A stretch of 64,000 bases of DNA, taken from Anaerolineaceae bacterium (GTDB lineage: Bacteria; Chloroflexota; Anaerolineae; Aggregatilineales; Phototrophicaceae). Numbering within the stretch: the stretch's first letter is position 1; each line of letters opens with the position of its first letter. Below are positions 39,901-46,243 of this stretch, in pieces. The notes under the pieces were generated by a model that was not told the origin of the DNA, did not search any database, and saw only the letters and a list, made by a program, of their open reading frames with translations. A program made the translations under genes and the position numbers. The stretch lies in NCBI GenBank assembly GCA_020634115.1, contig JACKCH010000010.1, forward strand, positions 744,001 through 808,000, in the 5' to 3' direction.

Positions 39901-40437
39901 CTCTGTCGGTGTTGGCGTCAGTGTAGCCATCTCTGTCTGAGTGGGCGAGGGCGTAAAGGTTGCTGTCTCTGAACCGCTCAGTGTCAGTGTGGGTGTGGGT
40001 GTGGAGGTTGGCGTCTCGGCAGGCGGCGTTGCGATTGTCGGAGTCAGTGTTGGAGAGGGTATCCAGGTTGGTGTCGGAGGTTCAGCCGGTGTATTGGTAT
40101 AGGTCGGCGTGAGGGACGGAATCACCGGTGTATCGGTTGGGATGAGCGGTGTTTCGGTTGGCAGGGGAGTCGCCGTTGGCGGAATCGGTGTCACTGTCGG
40201 TAAAGGTGTTGCCGTCGGTACGTCCGTTGGTGGCAGGGGCGTATGGCTGGGTACGGGCGTTGTCGTTGGCGGAATGGGCGTATTGGTGGGCAGCGGCGTC
40301 GCTGTCGGCAGAATCGGAGTCTCGGTGGGGATAGGGACTGCGGTTGAGTCCTGCGCCCCGATACCGCTGGAACCCGGAATCAATGCGAAAACAATCAGGA
40401 CAAGAACAAACACCCAGTAGTTTCGCCAATGACGCAT
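27931..40437 (-). CDS. giant secreted multi-domain protein: CSLREA/beta-helix, DUF11 and Fn3-like modules
   Basis: 4168 residues, 12.5 kb in one frame. Seen: a signal peptide (1-29), a Pro/Thr-rich stalk (30-190), then seven modules that each begin with a CSLREA domain (starts near residues 198, 626, 1058, 1389, 1837, 2242 and 2672; core such as CTLREAITAANAN) followed by right-handed beta-helix rungs (VIEGNYIGTNVTG, IGGT) and a strand-rich closing unit ending in TNDTSEFSACV. A DUF11 domain lies at about 3081-3206 (DLAITKTDTPDPVLAG). Ten Fn3-like modules end the protein (about 3213-4168) in the order (ABC)x3-A. There is no LPXTG, S-layer or type IX sorting signal at the C-terminus. Family knowledge: such proteins are surface adhesins or polysaccharide-binding proteins. 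Function here is not shown by sequence. Confidence 0.93.
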   Translation of the reverse strand: MRHWRNYWVFVLVLIVFALIPGSSGIGAQDSTAVPIPTETPILPTATPLPTNTPIPPTTTPVPSHTPLPPTDVPTATPLPTVTPIPPTATPLPTETPLIPTDTPVIPSLTPTYTNTPAEPPTPTWIPSPTLTPTIATPPAETPTSTPTPTLTLSGSETATFTPSPTQTEMATLTPTPTETSVSPSPTPLVIHAQAVQTYTVNSTADPGDGTCDITECTLREAITAANANTGFTDTIAFSIPGVGPHTIQPTSALPIITSPVIINGWTEPDFTGKPIIELDGSLAGVGVIGLEITAGNTTVRGLVINNYTDAGLRISINGNNVIEGNYIGTNVTGTQSRGNGMGILINNTPNDRIGGTSTSQRNVISGNNGIGIAILGTGDTNTTIQGNYIGLDATSTAALGNASHGIEIDGGNNNLIGGPDTDTYARNVIVDNGGRGISISSGSGTSIMNNYIGLNVSKVPFGNHDSGIGIASSANHHYLFKNRIAFNAGLGIDLNNDGVTPNDLRDVDTGANGLQNYPVINAAASNGSTVYIDFGFNSTPDTGHRIEWYVNDTCDPSGHGEGQSYIGNSYHHMFSQGNRDARDTVAFRTAVTPGKFLTAIGINLDTNDTSEYAACVEIAPITGPKTLTVNSTDYYGTGICDAVECTLWEALAEANVNWGFSDTIVFDIPGPGPYTIQPVDDQLCSFYYAAFDLGNTIVIDGTTQPGYSGSPIIDLDGSLLSRDFCGGIQHGIILGTNSILRGFVIRNFPGTGVRLYGSYSNVITGNYIGTDVTGTVGQGNLIGVEIRNGTEGSIIGGTTPTESNIISANNIGIDIYNSSNNIIQGNYIGTDITGTQNLGNIYNGIAILGTNTDPNPAINNQIGGTVPGAGNVIAFNGISSQSGAGISMETTDTGWISGNFILGNRIFSNYWQDIALNPVGFGNSNPDGVTPNDPGDADTGVNNLQNYPILSYAVIGGNSLYIIGTLNSTPNRTFRLEFFANDTCHSTGYGGGQDYLGFEDVTTNGIGYSTINVYLTASVATGQFITGTATDLTTNDTSEFSACVMANTGTPTPTPTGAYGYTVNTTADPGDGVCDATECTLREAISAANNHSGFADTIAFNIPGAGPHTIQPTSALPTITDPVIIDGWTEPDFAGSPVIEIDGSLAGANANGLWITAGNSTVRGLVINRFGGNGIVLEGSYNVIQSNYIGTDVTGTLNRGNSSDGIKISATATNNTIGSTQVGVGNVIAYNGGNGVDTTHVSGETSTANRIWGNRIHDNGALGIGYGDGPNLNDPSTEYNFPDIFDVQLAGNTLTISGRISGQANTLHRLEFFASDTCDLSHFGEGQTYLGFIEATTGSAQDEILNGIYDYTAILTANVSNGQVITATSTNLTNNSTSEFSYCVQVGGAATTFTVNTTDDSDDGVCDAVHCSLREALIWSTLNPGKDTIAFNIPGPGPHTIQPQTLLPIAFTPVIIDSWTEPDFAGTPVIEIDGAGTAFAGSSYAGGIQLNGGDSTVRGLVINNFYDVIDGPLSGIYTFMYGGNVIEGNYLGTDVTGTQAKGNDTGILIGLTQNDRIGGTTPASRNIISGNIFGGVVLFGPISTYTTVQGNYIGTDVTGSIPLGNGNYGIVMNTAHHNIIGGSEPGAANVIGDTTNDYGEEGYGILVGQAYGNTIIGNYIGTNAAGADLGNVSAGILMWGYDPQSHNLISQNRIAFNSGLGIDLSQNASPNGVTPNDPGDGDTGPNDYQNYPVLSTAEIGENGLTITGTLNSTASRSFRVEFFANDTCDPSGYGEGQVYLGFLDVATNASGDAAVNTNLAASVFAGQFITATATDLMTNDTSEFSACVEIVEGAGAQTYTVNTTADPGDGVCNITECTLREAIEAANANVGFTDTIAFNIPGSGPHTIQSTSALPTITDPVIIDGWTEPDFAGSPVIEIDGSLIGTPANGLWITAGSSTVRGLVINNFLFAGIAISNHNNNVVEGNVIGLDVNGTTAQGNRDGVYIYESTGNLIGGTTATSRNVIAGNTDDGVNLGTNANANIIQGNYLGADVTGTNGPGNSGDGIKISATANNNTIGGTQTGAGNLIAYNTGRGVYAEYIESPTTAGTGNLILRNSIHDNDALGIDFWDDGPTYNINRYTYGDFLPNHSQNFPDIFDVQLSGNTLTISGKLTGVPNTLHRLEFFVNDTCDASYFGEGQTYLGYTEVTTSDYPQNFDGIAEFVWVMDAEVSRGQFITATGTNLARNDTSEFSYCVEIGGAPTTFTVNTTDDTDDGVCDAAHCSLREALLWSTRNPGKDTIAFDIPGAGPHTIQPSPWLPIAFTPVIIDGWSEPDFAGTPIIEIDGSLMFGDTSGPDLAIAGGDSTVRGLVLNNAIQTAGLFLGKYGNNVVQGNYIGTDVTGTQARSNGSGISSDISQHDLIGGITPAQRNIISGNEDNIDILGPGNIGTIIQGNYIGVDVTGTVVIPGSFTGIRSAGDHIVIGGTEPGAGNIFGGSGIGLYVFGSGDTITGNYIGTNPSGADLGNTQTGLVVGDGATGHLITQNIVAFNGGLGIDLIAPAMYAPDGVTPNDPGDGDMGGNNLQNYPVLSTAETGGGSIAIVGTFNSTASRSFRLEFFANNTCDPSGYGQGQNYLGFLDVATNASGDATVNANLTATVSVGQFITATATDLTTNDTSEFSACVEATFIPTAPQTYTVNSTADPGDGTCNAAECTLREAIDAANANTGFTDTIAFNIPGVGPHTIQPIEQGRTYPCSAYTTTDPIIIDGSTQPGYSGTPLIEIDGSLFSPSVCDFYGNGIDTFTGNNTIRGLVIRNFSGIAISLCGGTGNTLVGNYIGTDVTGTIGQGNQEGVCIFEDSIIGGTTPTERNLISANGIGIRVQGDGNIIQGNYIGTDITGTQNLGNIHIGIAMVSGAIDPEHVNNNLIGGTSPGEGNIIAFNGMSFTEPGLLDGPGISVGGGGAAVSNSILGNRIFSNYWLGITLNDPGYADAGGNNLQNYPILTNAAADSNTITISGTFNSTASRSFRLEFFANDTCDPTGYGEGQYYLGFLNVTTNASGDAAVNANLAATVSAGQFITATATDLTTNDTSEFSACVEATGFTDLAITKTDTPDPVLAGANLTYTLTITNQGGQTATGVELTDALPAGVTFVSADVTQGVGSCAENTGVVTCVLEDMLPSDTASVSIVAMVDVTTTGQITNTATITSIESDNDPSDNTAAATTTITAPPLPGRVTLVSPRSGTQTNDATPELTWNAATNATQYQIQVDNDARFRSPEVDALTDQTTFTPSDSLVDGRWYWRVRPLNPALQTGTWTSAWWLVVDTIAPDTPILTQPVDANVTYLALPTFRWRAVGGANLYRLQVADTSDFSHIVVDVETNRTALRAPVALPQGTYYWQVAARDTAGNWGSFSAPFTFAVNLQRSPADGSATRDTTPAFTWASYPGAINYQLEVATDTAFTQPVSGFPLNTTRTSYTVPVANALPYGTYYWRVNVDTGSGTITSPFFFTVAVTNVLPIAPVQVSPRSGTQLNNATPELTWNATRSTGNEPYTYEVQIDDDSRFHSPQQTAIVSDLAYTIDPLADGRWYWRVRTIDQYGAASGWSRAWNFILDTVVPDAPDLIAPADGSLTYLALPTFRWRGVTNANLYRLQVADTGGFSHMILDMETNRTSLRIPDALPQGTYYWQVAARDTAGNWGSFSTPFTFAVNIQRSPADGSATRDTTPVFVWAGYPGAVNYQLEVATDTAFTQPVSGFPVNTTRTSYTVPAANALPYGTYYWRVNVDTGAGVVTSPFFFTVAVTPVLPIAPVQISPRSGTQLNTATPELTWNATRSTGNEPYTYEVQIDDDSRFRSPAQVAVLNDLSLTADPLTDGRWYWRVRTIDQYGAAGGWSRTWNFTVDTITPDTPVLTLPANQSVTYLALPTFRWRAVRGVNLYRLQIADTSDFSHIVVDVETSRTALRAPAALPQGTYYWQVAARDTAGNWGSFSEPFTFDINIQRRPIDGSATRDTTPAFTWASYPGAINYQLEFAADAEFTQPLSGFAVDTTRTSYTVPAADALPYGTYYWRVSVDTGSGLVTSPFHFRLAVTQVIPVPPALIAPGNGVQIANQQPLFTWQVSRTVNNGPLTYEIEIDDDSRFRSVDVRGATATTSFMPPSPLADGRWYWRVRTVNKHGAAGNWSRAWNFTLDAPTP
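27950..30800 (-). repeat. long tandem repeat of ~855 bases encoding Fn3-like triplets
   Basis: The SPRSGTQ-type start of module A falls near 30785, 29930 and 29080, with a diverged fourth at about 28205, so the period is about 850-870 bases (285 residues). Corresponding B and C modules are highly alike at DNA level; for example the coding for GTYYWQVAARDTAGNWGSFS recurs with few changes near 28570, 29430 and 30285. This implies recent unit duplication or gene conversion. Confidence 0.8.
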
Positions 40438-40475
40438 AACACACCCTTCGGAAACTCACACCGACTTCGCCTACT

Positions 40476-40481
40476 ATTGTA
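40476..40481 (-). promoter_or_regulatory. -10-like element of the giant gene
   Basis: On the minus strand ACTTACAATAG contains TACAAT about 39 bases before the ATG. The same ACTTAYAAT context precedes the minus-strand genes starting at 50723 (50790-50795) and 63310 (63345-63350). No clear -35 box accompanies any of them. Confidence 0.35.
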
Positions 40482-40622
40482 AGTTATTTTGTCACAGAAT
40501 GTATCTAGCTTTGTCATGGTTTCTTTATGATTTCAGGCACAATTTATAAATGGAATCGAAATGGCTTTGTAATGTTCGTTATGTTGGCCTCTCGACAATA
40601 TTCAGCCTCCGCTGGCTCTCCA

Positions 40623-40892
40623 CTAACGAGCAAAACGCTTTGATGACCGTTCCCGCGCTTTGGCGGCTTCGGTCTCGCGGTCTTTAGGGGGCGCGTTTGT
40701 TTCCAGTGCATTGAGTAGTTTGCTGGCCGCTGCCGTGATTTCCTCCACCGCCGCCAGGAAAGCCGCTTCATTGACCTGGGAGGGCTGGTTGAATCCGCTG
40801 ATTTTCCGCACAAATTGCAGCGCGGCAGCATGGATTTCTTCGTCCGTTGCCGGTGGCTCGAAGTTATACAACGTCTTGATATTCCGACACAT
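40623..40892 (-). CDS. DUF2277 family protein
   Basis: 89 residues, usual family size. Seen: the characteristic N-terminus MCRNIKTLYNFEPPATDEEI, the AALQFVRKISGFNQPSQVNE core and a basic C-terminus. Known: a small conserved family of unknown function in Actinobacteria and Chloroflexota. The ATG at 40892 has GAGG eight bases upstream; a longer frame reaching 40964 is not needed. Divergent from ddl. Confidence 0.9.
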   Translation of the reverse strand: MCRNIKTLYNFEPPATDEEIHAAALQFVRKISGFNQPSQVNEAAFLAAVEEITAAASKLLNALETNAPPKDRETEAAKARERSSKRFAR

Positions 40893-41099
40893 GGTATTGA
40901 CCTCATTTATACAGAACGCATATTCTAAACTATAGAGGGAAGGCACACGGAAGTCAACTGACACCTCCTTCTGGGTACTGTTTAAGGATACGATGGGGCG
41001 GTCATAGGGAAACAGCAGGGCAAGCGGGGCTGGAAAAAACGCGCATCTGCTGCGATGATGAATCTGTATTCATTCTGCATGAGCAGGAGGTATTCCCCG

Positions 41100-42311
41100 A
41101 TGAGCAGTGCGAAACGTAAAACCACCGTCGCCGTTATTTTTGGTGGGCGCAGCGTTGAACATGATGTCTCGGTTGTGACCGGCCACCAGGTCATCCGGGT
41201 TTTCGACCCGGAACAGTACGAAGTTGTGCCGGTCTACATTGACCGGGAAGGGCGGTGGCTGACCGGTGAGCCGCTGCTGGAACTCAAAAACTTTCGGGAC
41301 GAAATCGCCAGCTACAAAGGGGTGATGAGTACCCTCCTGTCACCGACCACCAACCATCACGGGCTGATACTCAACCCGGTGGCGGGGCGTTTTGGCAAAA
41401 GTGAAGTGCAGCGACTGGACGTGATATTTCCCACTATACATGGTACGCACGGCGAAGATGGCACGCTGCAAGGGCTGTTTGAACTGGCCGATATTCCTTA
41501 TGTTGGCTGTGGTGTGCTGGCGTCCGCACTGGCTAACGATAAGATCATTACCAAAGATGTGCTGCGCCAACACGCGATTCCAGTGGTGGATGATGTCCAT
41601 TTCACGCGGGCGGAATGGTTAAATGACCCGGATGCGATCATCCAGCGCATCACTGAGAAACTCGCTTACCCGGTGTTCGTCAAACCGGCAACTACCGGCT
41701 CCAGCATTGGCATCGGGCGGGCTGCGGACGAAACACTCCTCCGGGCATCCATTGATGTCGCCACGCACTTTGACCAGCGGGTTTTGGTGGAAAGCGCAGT
41801 TACGAACTGCGTCGAGATCAACTGCGCGGTACTGGGGAATACGCCGGATGTTCGGGCATCTGTCCTGGAGCAACCGGTTTCCTGGGAAGCATTTCTGACC
41901 TACGAAGAAAAATACCTACGCGGCGGCGAAGGCATGAAAAGTGCCGAACGATTGATTCCAGCGCCAATCAGTCCTGAATTGACCGAACAGATACAAGAGT
42001 ATGCGCGGGGGGCATTCCGGGCCATCGGAGGGCGGGGGACGGCGCGGATTGATTTCCTCGTTCGGCCTGATGTCGGCGAGGTTTACTTGAACGAAGTCAA
42101 CACCATGCCGGGATCGCTGGCGCTCTACCTGTGGCAGGAAGAGAATCTGTCGCCGCGCGAGGTGGTTGACCAATTGGTGAAACTGGCACAGGAAGCCCAC
42201 GTCGAAAAACGTCGCAGCACCTATAATTACCAGACGAATCTGATCGCGCAGACCGCCGCACGGGGGTTGAAAGGTATCAAGGGCGTTAAGTCTACCCCGA
42301 CGCCAGGCTGA
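41100..42311 (+). CDS. ddl: D-alanine--D-alanine ligase
   Basis: 403 residues. It joins two D-alanines with ATP for peptidoglycan precursors. Seen: N-terminal VAVIFGGRSVEHDVSVVTG, the ATP-grasp core with FVKPATTGSSIGIG, and the C-terminal metal/dipeptide site RIDFLVRPDVGEVYLNEVNT MPGS (written in two parts). It is longer than most Ddl (~310-370) because of a C-terminal extension rich in basic residues and Thr. AGGAGG lies nine bases before the ATG at 41100; the earlier in-frame ATG at 41055 lacks one. It implies a cell wall with peptidoglycan. The lipoprotein gene follows by 81 bases. Confidence 0.95.
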   Translation: MSSAKRKTTVAVIFGGRSVEHDVSVVTGHQVIRVFDPEQYEVVPVYIDREGRWLTGEPLLELKNFRDEIASYKGVMSTLLSPTTNHHGLILNPVAGRFGKSEVQRLDVIFPTIHGTHGEDGTLQGLFELADIPYVGCGVLASALANDKIITKDVLRQHAIPVVDDVHFTRAEWLNDPDAIIQRITEKLAYPVFVKPATTGSSIGIGRAADETLLRASIDVATHFDQRVLVESAVTNCVEINCAVLGNTPDVRASVLEQPVSWEAFLTYEEKYLRGGEGMKSAERLIPAPISPELTEQIQEYARGAFRAIGGRGTARIDFLVRPDVGEVYLNEVNTMPGSLALYLWQEENLSPREVVDQLVKLAQEAHVEKRRSTYNYQTNLIAQTAARGLKGIKGVKSTPTPG

Positions 42312-42348
42312 AATCCAAATGCGATTAGCCGATTATTGCCGTCGCGAC

Positions 42349-42354
42349 TATAAT
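42349..42354 (+). promoter_or_regulatory. possible -10 box of the SH3b/PPC lipoprotein gene
   Basis: A perfect TATAAT lies 39 bases before the ATG at 42393, in the short gap after ddl. No -35 of quality is 16-18 bases upstream, so the assignment is tentative. Confidence 0.35.
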
Positions 42355-42392
42355 ACTCAACATAGTGGCCGGACTTAATCTGGAGTAGTAAT

Positions 42393-44915
42393 GTGAAACT
42401 GCGCCTGCACTTGGGGGGATTGATCGTGGTGGTTCTGGCACTGGCGGCGTGCAGCGGCCAGGCCACACCACAGGTTGTGACCTTTGTACCGACAGCAACA
42501 ACGGGGGCGGTTGTTCCCACGCGCAACCCAACCAGCACGCCGACTCTGTCTCCAACGCCCGCGACGCCGGTTGCTCAGGCGCTGCGTGTCCTGACGGTGC
42601 GTCTGGGGCCGGGTTCACAATATAGTGAAATTGCTACGCTGGAAGCCAGTGATCGGGTTGAAATCACAGGAATTAGTAATGATGGCGGTTGGTATCAAAT
42701 CGTCCTGCCGGATGGTACCACCGGATGGCTGGCAGCATCAACCGCGTTGGTGACGACCTTCGGTAACTTGCAGGGCGTCCCGATTGCGCTGGCACCCACC
42801 AATACTCCGACTCATACACCATCGCCAACACCCACATTCACACCGACGAGTACGTCAACAGCGACGCATACATCTACACCAACCAACACGCCTACTGATA
42901 CGCCGACGGCCACAGCCACCAGTACACCCACCGATACGCCGACGGCGACAGTGACTCTTTCACCAACGGAACTCCCCATCGGACAGGCGACTCCGATTGC
43001 GATTGGGGATACCGTCACCGGGCAGATAAACGACCAGACGCCGACGGCCCTCTACCGTTTTCGGGCTGTTGCCGGGGATACGATTGGTGTGCGGATGATG
43101 CGCACATCGGGTGATCTGGATTCATATGTCATTTTACTGGATGGCGATACCGGTGAAGTGCTGGCTGAAAACGATGACAACCAGCAGGGAACATCCCGCG
43201 ACTCTTACCTGAGCAACTTTGTGATCCCGCATTCCGGGCAATTTGTCGTGGTTGCTACCCGCTTCCAGCAGGAAATTGGTGTGACATCGGGCGAATTTAC
43301 GCTGACCCTGGAAGGTACAGGCGGGCGTACTCCGGGGACCCCGCCACCCAGTCAGACTGGTGGGATTCCAATCCAGTACGGACAGGAACTCAGCGGTGAA
43401 ATCAACAACGCGAATTCGGTTGTGCGTTATGTATTCCCCGCCCAATCGGGCGACGTGGTAAATGTTCATATGGCTGCCACTTCCGGCGACCTTGATCCAT
43501 TGTTAGTGCTGCTTGGCCCCGATGGGCAGGAGGTTTCCCGCAACGATGATGCCGCCCCCAACACCCGCGACGCCCATCTTCTCGACCTCACGCTGGCCGT
43601 GCCAGGGGACTACGTCATTCTGGCGACTCGTTACCAGGAGGCACAAGGATTAAGCGAAGGCGGTTTCACGCTCTCGCTATCGGCACAAGCAAACGCCCAA
43701 CCGTCATCCGATGTGCCGGTAGGTGAGCCGATTCAGGTAAATGTGCCGGTGAATGGCACGCTGAATGACGATCATTACATCTCGTTTTTCTCACTGACCG
43801 GTGGGGCGGGCGATGCCTACAATATTGCGATGACCGCCAGCAGTGGTGATTTGGATTCCTTGCTGATCGTGCTTGGCCCGGATGGTCGTGAAATCGCCCG
43901 GAATGACGACGAATCCACCAACAGTCGGAACTCATTTATTGGTGGTTTTCACCTACCCGAATCGGGGCGTTATACCATTATTGCGACTCGTTTCGACGGG
44001 CAGGATGGCGCCTCGGACGGCGATTACCAACTGGCCGTGACCGGCGCGAATCCTACCGCGCCTCAGTCGGGTGTCTTTGCCCAGCCAATCGGCTATAACC
44101 AACACGCCGAAGGTAGTATCTCCAATGCGATTTACGAGCAGATTTATATTTTCCGAGGCAATCAGGGTGATCTTGTATCCGCGCGATTGATCGCCACGAC
44201 TGGTGACCTGGATACCCTGCTGATCATTCAGGACAATGTCGGCAAGCAACTGGCCTATAATGACGATGATCCAGAGGGTAATACATCGGACTCGTTTATC
44301 CGCCCGCTGGTGCTGCCTAAAGACGGTTTTTATGCGCTGGTTGCCACCCGCTACCAGCGCAGTACCGGCAGCAGCGCGGGGGCTTTTAATCTGGAGCTGA
44401 CTCTGGAACGCCCTGGTCAACTGAACGACCCCCAGCCGATTTACGCGCATCTGGTCGTCAGGAACAGTGGGACACTGGAAGGGAATGGTGATTATCTTGC
44501 GGGCAATATGCTCGCTGGCGATGGAAGTAACGACACTGAGAACGACATCCAATATATGGCGATGTTTACGTTTGAACTGCCGCCGCTGGAACCGGGGCGG
44601 ACGATTGAAAGTGCTGTGCTGGACTTAGACGGTTGTCTCGTCGCGGGTGCGGGCTTCCAGGGGCTGGGCGCGATGACGCTGTATGTGGACCCGTATGGGA
44701 ACATTGACACCGCGTCTATCAATTCATTCCCGAACGCGGTACAAATCACCACTCTGGATGGTTGCGGTGTCGTGGATGTGCTGGCTCAGGTAGAGCGGGC
44801 CTACCAGGAGCGGCGCCCATTGCAATTCCGTATTGCCTTCAGCCAGGTAATCCCGAATGAAAACAATGACTATGTCTACTTCACTGATCCTCGTTTGCTG
44901 ATGCGCGTGCGTTAG
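42393..44915 (+). CDS. large lipoprotein with SH3b and four PPC domains
   Basis: 840 residues. Seen: a lipoprotein signal with lipobox Cys20 (VLALAAC), a bacterial SH3 domain at about 60-122 (RLGPGSQYSEIATL, GTTGWLAAST), a Pro/Thr-rich stalk at 130-195, four PPC-type beta-sandwich domains at about 200-308, 323-428, 440-548 and 555-662 (each with SGDLD..L.LLGPDG.E...NDD), and a C-terminal beta-rich domain with ESAVLDLDGC that resembles DNRLRE-type modules. No protease domain is present although PPC domains usually accompany one. It is anchored on the outer face and probably binds polysaccharide or peptidoglycan. Confidence 0.9.
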   Translation: MKLRLHLGGLIVVVLALAACSGQATPQVVTFVPTATTGAVVPTRNPTSTPTLSPTPATPVAQALRVLTVRLGPGSQYSEIATLEASDRVEITGISNDGGWYQIVLPDGTTGWLAASTALVTTFGNLQGVPIALAPTNTPTHTPSPTPTFTPTSTSTATHTSTPTNTPTDTPTATATSTPTDTPTATVTLSPTELPIGQATPIAIGDTVTGQINDQTPTALYRFRAVAGDTIGVRMMRTSGDLDSYVILLDGDTGEVLAENDDNQQGTSRDSYLSNFVIPHSGQFVVVATRFQQEIGVTSGEFTLTLEGTGGRTPGTPPPSQTGGIPIQYGQELSGEINNANSVVRYVFPAQSGDVVNVHMAATSGDLDPLLVLLGPDGQEVSRNDDAAPNTRDAHLLDLTLAVPGDYVILATRYQEAQGLSEGGFTLSLSAQANAQPSSDVPVGEPIQVNVPVNGTLNDDHYISFFSLTGGAGDAYNIAMTASSGDLDSLLIVLGPDGREIARNDDESTNSRNSFIGGFHLPESGRYTIIATRFDGQDGASDGDYQLAVTGANPTAPQSGVFAQPIGYNQHAEGSISNAIYEQIYIFRGNQGDLVSARLIATTGDLDTLLIIQDNVGKQLAYNDDDPEGNTSDSFIRPLVLPKDGFYALVATRYQRSTGSSAGAFNLELTLERPGQLNDPQPIYAHLVVRNSGTLEGNGDYLAGNMLAGDGSNDTENDIQYMAMFTFELPPLEPGRTIESAVLDLDGCLVAGAGFQGLGAMTLYVDPYGNIDTASINSFPNAVQITTLDGCGVVDVLAQVERAYQERRPLQFRIAFSQVIPNENNDYVYFTDPRLLMRVR

Positions 44916-44926
44916 TTTGTGTGGCA

Positions 44927-44956
44927 AAAAAGGGGAGATCAGTGTCTCCCCTTTTT
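44927..44956. terminator. bidirectional intrinsic terminator
   Basis: AAAAAGGGGAGA and TCTCCCCTTTTT form a 12-bp perfect stem with a 6-base loop. It lies between convergent genes (lipoprotein ending 44915, response regulator ending 45007) and has A/T runs suited to both strands. Confidence 0.85.
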
Positions 44957-45006
44957 GATTCGGATTGTCTAACGGTGGTGCAACTGGTAATTAAACCTGC
45001 TAAACG

Positions 45007-45705
45007 CTATTTTTGGCCTACGAACCGGTAGCCGATCCCGTATTCATTCTGAATATATGTCGGATTCTTGGCGTCCGGCTCGATCTTGCGGCGCAAGTGC
45101 GAGACGTAAATACGCGGGTAGTGATGCTCGCTGGTGTATTCCACACCCCAGACCTGTTCAAGTAACTGTTGGAAAGTCAGCACCTGACCGGGGTTGCGAA
45201 CGAATGTCGCCAGCAACTTAAACTCGGTGGGCGTCAGCCGAATATCGCTGCCGTCCACATTCACTTTACGCGCGGGCAGGTCAACCGAAAGATAGGGGTC
45301 GGCATAGCTGCTGGGTTCGTTGCTCTCCTCGTCCCACACGCGCGAACGCCGCAGCAGCGCTTTGAGCCGGGCGTGAAACTCCACGTTCCGCAGCGGTTTG
45401 AGCATGAACTCATCCGCGCCGATATTCAGCCCCTTAGCGATTTCCTCTTCGGAAACCTCATGGCCGGTCATCATCAGAATCGGAATATCGGATAAATCCC
45501 GGATACGCTGGCAAACCGTCATGCCATCCATCAGCGGCAAGTCCACATCCAACACCACCATATCGGGTCTGAAATTGTGAAACACGCGCAGCCCATCCAG
45601 GCCGGTGTTTGCGAGAAAGGTTTCGTAGCCGTTGCGCTGCAAATCCAACTGCAACAGGCGTGCCATCTCTTTGTCGTCTTCGATCACTAATACACGGGTT
45701 GGCAT
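45007..45705 (-). CDS. OmpR/PhoB-type response regulator
   Basis: 232 residues. Seen: an N-terminal receiver domain with the acidic pair in VIEDDKEM, the phospho-acceptor Asp in VVLDVDLPLMDG, Thr in MMTGHEV and Lys in MLKPLRN; and a C-terminal winged helix with LTPTEFKLLATFVRNPGQVL and YVSHLRRKIEPDAKNPTYIQ. It binds DNA when phosphorylated. No histidine kinase is adjacent, so the partner lies elsewhere. The ATG at 45705 is chosen over a TTG eight codons upstream. Confidence 0.93.
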   Translation of the reverse strand: MPTRVLVIEDDKEMARLLQLDLQRNGYETFLANTGLDGLRVFHNFRPDMVVLDVDLPLMDGMTVCQRIRDLSDIPILMMTGHEVSEEEIAKGLNIGADEFMLKPLRNVEFHARLKALLRRSRVWDEESNEPSSYADPYLSVDLPARKVNVDGSDIRLTPTEFKLLATFVRNPGQVLTFQQLLEQVWGVEYTSEHHYPRIYVSHLRRKIEPDAKNPTYIQNEYGIGYRFVGQK

Positions 45706-46243
45706 AGTCTCGCTCACATGCAGGAACAAAATGCTTGGCTTACAGGTTAATTCAGTGTAGACAAGGGGATTCTGTTGTCTAAGAAAACAACCAGGAGAGC
45801 CAGATTTTTACAACTTTTTATAATTGTACCATTCCTCGTTCTATACGCCTAGCTAAAGAAACGGGTAAACCACGACAAGTTGCTGTGTGGGTGGGAAGAC
45901 GTCCCCGGCAGCACGACGCATTTTTCGGAATAGTGGCGATTGGAGAAGTACATTTCTGCTAGGATCGCGGGTTGTAGGCCATTGCCAGATTGGGTATGAT
46001 TGTCGCATCGGATAACCACCTGTGAGGGTATTTATGCAAATCCTAAACCTGATTCTGACTATCAACGGTGTTTCAGGGGAGTTGATGCGGGAAGATTAAA
46101 AACTCAGGCATAATTATCACAGTTCGGTTCCTGAAGTATTGCCCTATACCCCTTTATTTCCCCTGAACAGCCCACGGCTTCAGCGGCTTTTAGCTGGCTG
46201 AGATGTTCACACACAAGCATAACAACAACTAAAGGACAATCGC
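45706..46243. other. 538-base intergenic gap with a possible short reading frame
   Basis: The gap separates two divergent genes. The only coding hint is a 21-codon frame at 46034-46099 with GAGGG five bases before its ATG. Otherwise I see AT-rich DNA near 45780-45850 and a weak stem (GCCCACGGC...). No tRNA, repeat array or strong promoter was found. Confidence 0.4.
46034..46099 (+). CDS. possible 21-residue small protein or leader peptide
   Basis: A short frame beginning MQILNLILTINGVSGELMRE, with GAGGG five bases before the ATG (the same GAGGtATTT spacing as at 428-437). Its start is hydrophobic. The MFS gene is 144 bases downstream, too far for classical attenuation, and no terminator hairpin was seen between them. 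It could be chance. Confidence 0.2.
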   Translation: MQILNLILTINGVSGELMRED

